64,000 bases of DNA from Ehretia macrophylla (taxonomy: Eukaryota > Streptophyta > Magnoliopsida > Boraginales > Ehretiaceae), in NCBI GenBank assembly GCA_037974665.1, contig CM075765.1, forward strand, positions 18,489,648 to 18,553,647, read 5' to 3'. The translations under genes and the position numbers were made by a program. Of the stretch, positions 60,272 to 64,000 are shown one piece after another. The notes under the pieces are model-generated. The model had not been told where the DNA came from. It was given only the letters and a program-made list of their open reading frames with translations, and made no database searches. Position 1 is the stretch's first letter. Each line of letters begins with the position of its first letter.

Positions 60272-61308
60272 ATGTATGCAACTTGCAAAGTTTTTGTACT
60301 GTTTTTTTCTTATTTTCTTGTAGGTCCCTTGCAAGTGCTTGATCCTACAAACTGGATTTGTTCGGAGTAATATGTTGGTATTTTGGGCATAGGTTTTTGG
60401 ACTGATTAGTTATGTTACCCTTTATTTTATTTTTTTTGCCAAGTTTTGAGGTTGTAATCCTACTACTTATTGGGATTTGTTCGTATTTTTGGCAAAACGT
60501 TCTTGGCTGATTATATAGTATTTCTTTTAGCCCTATTGTGTTGCAAAGTTATGAGGATTGTATAACTGTTAATATGCTCCTGTTGTGGTTAAGACTTAGT
60601 TTTATTATATATTATTATGTTGTATGATGTTGCAAAAACTAAGAAGGATTTTTGGCTTTATATTGGAGACTTATATATACTTTATTTGGTGTTATTGATT
60701 AATTGTTTTGAGGATTGTTAGTTTATTTGTATTTTAGCCTTTATCTTGGAATTTGGGGGCGTGATACCTTGTATGTCAATGTTACTTTAAGGTTAAAATG
60801 ATTTTGCATATGTATTTGAAGTCAAATATAAAAGCATAATTAAAAGTAAGAATTGCTCTGAAATTCACCCATTAAAAAAAAAAAGTTGCCCATAGGCGGC
60901 ATTTTAGAAAATGCTGCCTAATAGTTGCAGCAAATTTAAAAGAAAATAAAGATAAAACTTAAATTATTAATATGCAGCATTTTTAAAATGCCGCCTATAG
61001 AGAAAGAAAATTATTAAAAAAAGTATTATAGGTGGCATTTCTATAAGTGCCGTTCATGAGAATATGCTATTCACCCACGTAAAACGCCAGCTATTTGTCC
61101 CTCTTATATGCAGCGTTTTTGTAAAGCGCCACTTTAGTGATATAATAGGTGGCATTTATTTTAAATGTCGCTAAAGTTTCGTGACACTCGCTACTACGGC
61201 GTTTGTTGTGGCACTTTTTGAAATGCTGCTTATTTATAAGCAGCACTTTCTAAAACGCCACCTATATGAAAAAAAATGCCACCCTTCACCTCTCTTTTTG
61301 TAGTGTAT

Positions 61309-61680
61309 TGATGCTTGAGAAAGATTAATAACCACCTTGACGAAATTGCTGGCAACGTAAGGAATAGACGTCAATTGATTTAAATCAATAGTTTCAAGTA
61401 GGATTAATCTTGGTGGAGTCAGAACCCTAGAACCTTTAAATTATTGAGTTACCTTTTTCTTATTAATTTCGTAATTGCTGTAGTTGCTACTTTTACAAGT
61501 TTCGTCATCTTTTTAGTAGTTAATCGCAAATTCTCAATTCGTGGTTGTCCAAATAAAGTTAGAGCTACACCAATTTCGTTACTTAGTAATCACAGTCCTC
61601 ATGGGAATGATCTTTACTCACTATTTTATTACTTGTTGCGATACGTATATTTGTGTTAGATTTTGCACAACAATCACAAT
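61309..61680 (+). mobile_element. LTR-type retrotransposon fossil, right segment
   Basis: Continuation of the fossil at 54600-55577 after the CACTA 3 insertion. It contains GTCAGAACCCTAGAACC-like text and ends with CTATTTTATTACTTGTTGCG then ATACGTATATTTG. That is the sort of sequence found at the 3' end of many plant gypsy-type LTRs. Borders approximate; old and non-coding. Confidence 0.45.
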
Positions 61681-61689
61681 TGTAGTTAA

Positions 61690-62096
61690 TTAATTACTTG
61701 AATAGGCTAACAACATCATTATACGAGTTTTTGTCATATTAATTGGTAAAGTTAGATCTTGCAAATTGTTGTGTTATTAGTTATCTCCCAGCATAAGATT
61801 ATGATGTTTGTTCAGCATAAGCAACTCTCTAAGTTATGATTGTTCTAATAAAAAATATATCACTTCACAGAATACGATGGCAAAATTGTAATTGAAACAG
61901 GCTAATAGTTAGTGTGTTGCTAGGTGTTTAGGTGAGTAAGGGCAAATCTATTAACGATGTTAGAAGTTATGGGAGAATCTGGATAATACTAAAAATACAT
62001 AAAGGACTTTAGGATTTATGGTTCAACACATGGGGGAAAATGGCATTCTCCTATTCATTTTCGTTGAGTTTACTACTAACGTTACTTGGTTTTTAG
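61690..62096. other. Former importin intron, nothing else recognised
   Basis: AT-rich DNA leading to a T-rich stretch and the acceptor TTTTTAG at 62090-62096. Confidence 0.45.
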
Positions 62097-62298
62097 GTAA
62101 TGCTAGAATGCCTAGACAAGATGATCGCATTTGTACTGCCCCTAATCGAAGATTCGCACCCTCGTGTGCGCTGGGCAACCATTAGAGCTGTTGCGGATTG
62201 TCTTTCAGTTTAAGGCCCCATCTACAAGAGAAACATCATCAACAACTAATCCACCTTTAATTGCGACAATGGATAATTTTGATTATCCTAGGATATAG
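62097..62298 (+). pseudogene. Importin-beta3/IPO5-like pseudogene, next exon
   Basis: After the acceptor TTTTTAG the frame reads VMLECLDKMIAFVLPLIEDS then HPRVRWATIRAVADCLSV and a stop. In plant IMB3 this follows directly on the exon that ends at 53301 here (..EGCSKVMIKNLDQVV, PHPRVRWAAINAIGQL). In a shifted frame the segment continues with LIATMDNFDYPRI, like AAMDDFQNPRV, and a GT donor follows at 62299. It joins the upstream part in phase 0 across about 8.8 kb of mostly inserted DNA. The stop and shift show it is dead. Confidence 0.8.
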
Positions 62299-62490
62299 GT
62301 AATTAGGAACAACTATATCAGTAGCTGATCTATATTTCTATTTTAAACCAGATCTTCAATCATCCATTTGATTATTGTAACCAAATTTATAGTTATTGAC
62401 ACCTAAGATTGGGATATTGAAGGCAATGTGTTGTGTCAGTTACCTTGTTCTTCTATAGGTCTAAGGGTTTTCAGACTCATCTCCAGCATC

Positions 62491-62813
62491 ATCCCTCTTG
62501 GAATGATGCCAATAGTGACGATCATATTGTAGGAGAGACGAGTTTATATTGTTATGCTATGGCAATTTTGAGTAGGTTAGCAAAAACATTGGGTCGAAAT
62601 TTAGCCCTGTCTCCCAGCTTTCATAAATTCTTGAAAGCTCAAAATTGGCAAGAGCGCCATGCAGCTATTACTGTTCTTGGCCTGTTACCAGATTGGTGCG
62701 CAAAGGTAACAGTCTTTTATTGCGAGTTATAATTTTTCTATATTGTTGTGTGTTTTTTGATTTTCTGGAGAATGTCATTTTCCTTCATGTATTCAGCCAT
62801 AAATCTCAATGTG
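62491..62813 (+). pseudogene. Second copy of an importin exon plus intron start
   Basis: It aligns base for base, without net length change, with 53087-53409: DPSWSDANSDD becomes HPSWNDANSDD, and NWQKRHVAITVLG becomes NWQERHAAITVLG. The exon part ends at 62705 with AAG|GTAACAG, a proper donor that the upstream copy has lost. Roughly one base in eight differs. It starts mid-exon and lies 3' of the exon that should follow it, so this is a displaced partial duplication. Confidence 0.82.
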
Positions 62814-62937
62814 TCAGCGACTCACACACACAACACACAGCACGCGGACAAATCATATTACACACAAAGAGAACAAAACACCCACAAGCACACAAATCAC
62901 AAAAATCATTTCTTGAGCTAAACATGTTATCGTCATT

Positions 62938-63120
62938 GTGGAAGTGAGTTGGGGAAGGTGGCGAGTTAAGTCAAGGGGGGTTGCTAGGGTGGTGGGGGGG
63001 TCAGGGAGGTGGGATTTGTGGCTGGTGTGGGGTTCAGGGAGGTGGGGATGGTGTGTCAGGGTATGGAGGGTTGTTGGGGGAGTTGATGAGGGAGCTGGGT
63101 GGGTGGGAAAATGTTTTTTT
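62938..63120 (+). repeat. G-rich tract with quadruplex potential
   Basis: Dozens of GG to GGGGGG runs, with a repeated phrase GGTTCAGGGAGGTGGG-like near 62996 and 63030. The open frame through it (Gly, Trp, Val-rich) follows from composition and is not called as a gene. Confidence 0.7.
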
Positions 63121-63249
63121 TGTCAAAAATTAATTTTAGGGATTAAAATTTAAAATAACTGAATTACCCTTCAATCTTAAAGATTGTTTGGAAGATAGAA
63201 GTGTTATGGGAAAAATGGATAAATCAAAAAGTTTATAGGTGTATCTAGG

Positions 63250-63440
63250 ATTTATTAGGGATGACAACAGGTCGGTTACCCGCAAAATTAAAAAAATTGA
63301 AACCGATTAGCTAAACCTAAAACCGAAACCGAAACCAAAACCGGCCGATTTTCAAAATTACAAACCAAAACTGAAACCGATAAGTATTGAAATATCTGCA
63401 GATACCAGAAACCGACACCGATAATTTTTTTAAAAATAAT
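63250..63440. repeat. Degenerate CCGAAAC-type repeat element
   Basis: GGGATGACAACAGGTCGGTTACCCGC is the opening of a repeat often met in plant intergenic DNA. It is followed by AAACCGAAACCGAAACCAAA and further ACCGATAA-type units. The parent element is not clear to me. Confidence 0.45.
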
Positions 63441-63599
63441 TTAAATAGCAAATTATCCCAAAAATCCAGAAAACAAATCTAAAATTATTAAAAATGCAAT
63501 TATTAAAGGCCAACTGATAAAGATTATCAAAAACAAGTATGATTTCAATAATACTACAATATAAATTCAAAAAATTATCTTACTAAAAAACAGAAAAAT

Positions 63600-64000
63600 C
63601 AATAAAAATAATAAAATATGAAAGAAGATCCAAAAGCATTCGACATCAAATGATTGTTGATAGTAGTTTCACAGCACGACTGAACTGATTAGAGACCTTA
63701 GCCACAGCGGAACTAAAAGATAAAGAGAAAGAGAAACAAGAAGAGGGGCAACTCCGAAGGTTGCCATTGATTTTGTGCAGTATGTTTGGCTTGTTGTTGG
63801 GCTTATGGTGTAATTTCATGCGAAGTGGCTATTTCACTATGGCGGAATTAGGGATTCGAAGGTTGGGTGTGGATTTGGGGTTTGCTGGAATTAGGGATTC
63901 GAAAAAGAAAGAGGACAAAGAGGTAGATTTGTGAAGTGAGATGTGATTTTTGCTTTTGGGAAAACATAGTGGTACCATGCAGGATTAGGTAGAAGGTTGA
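63600..64000. other. Window end, nothing recognised
   Basis: GA-rich DNA with a 16-base phrase GGAATTAGGGATTCGAA repeated at about 63844 and 63888. A gene may begin beyond the window, but none is visible. Confidence 0.3.

Larger units (their letters stand above)
55578..61305 (+). mobile_element. CACTA-type element 3, nested in the LTR fossil
   Basis: Termini CACTACAAAAAAATATGG (left) and CACCTCTCTTTTTGTAGTG (right). The 3-bp duplication TAT lies at 55575-55577 and 61306-61308. Length 5728 bp. The outer 450 bases on each side carry repeated AAGTGGCATTT / AAATGCCGCCTA motifs in both orientations (55600-56030 and 60890-61280), a different motif from CACTA 1 and 2. Decayed coding blocks run on the plus strand at 57699-59700. 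A hAT-like end fragment lies at about 56099-56165. Confidence 0.88.

Noticed and set aside
62938-63153. 71-codon Gly/Trp/Val-rich frame
   Set aside because: Frame openness follows from the G-rich composition, which lacks stop codons.

Overview
The window is nuclear DNA from a flowering plant, most likely a eudicot. It is AT-rich, its genes carry introns, and nearly all of the rest is transposon-derived. I cannot name the species. I see two intact host genes, one unassigned possible transcription unit, two groups of host pseudogenes, and a dense set of DNA transposons, MITEs, SINEs and retroelement fossils.

Layout. At 5.2-7.1 kb (+) lies a three-exon gene for a 232-residue membrane-associated protein, best matched to LDIP (lipid-droplet LDAP-interacting protein, At5g16550 family). 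At 16.8-11.85 kb (-) lies a complete six-exon KANADI1-type GARP transcription factor of 455 residues. All exon phases agree, and its 2.2-kb fourth intron holds an antisense LINE tail. From 17.8 to 32 kb there is no convincing gene, but there are a hAT element, nested Mutator-like foldback elements, SINE-like pieces and microsatellites.

From 32.4 to 43.8 kb there are two CACTA (En/Spm) elements with clear 3-bp target duplications. The first (2.9 kb) has no coding sequence. The second (7.2 kb) keeps decayed transposase-type genes. A tandem pair of tRNA-Pro-like SINE heads sits between them. From 45.7 to 51.4 kb there are Mutator-like foldback MITEs, a SINE with a 15-bp target duplication, a possible transcription unit with a housekeeping-like promoter, and a decayed cinnamyl-alcohol-dehydrogenase fragment.

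From 52.3 to 62.8 kb there is a broken importin-beta3/IPO5-like gene. Consecutive exons are now about 8.8 kb apart, separated by local repeats, a MITE, an LTR-type fossil and, inside that fossil, a 5.7-kb CACTA. One importin exon also occurs a second time, downstream of the exon that should follow it. The last kilobase has a G-rich tract and a degenerate CCGAAAC-type repeat.

How the parts relate. The two intact genes are unrelated single loci and do not form a cluster. The main content is the layered insertion history. I saw no sign of a new defence system, biosynthetic cluster or CRISPR array. The oddest structures are two adjacent perfect palindromes inside the first CACTA, a perfect 20-bp hairpin next to a hAT element, and the displaced importin exon copy. 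All coordinates were read by eye, so repeat borders without a stated target duplication are approximate.
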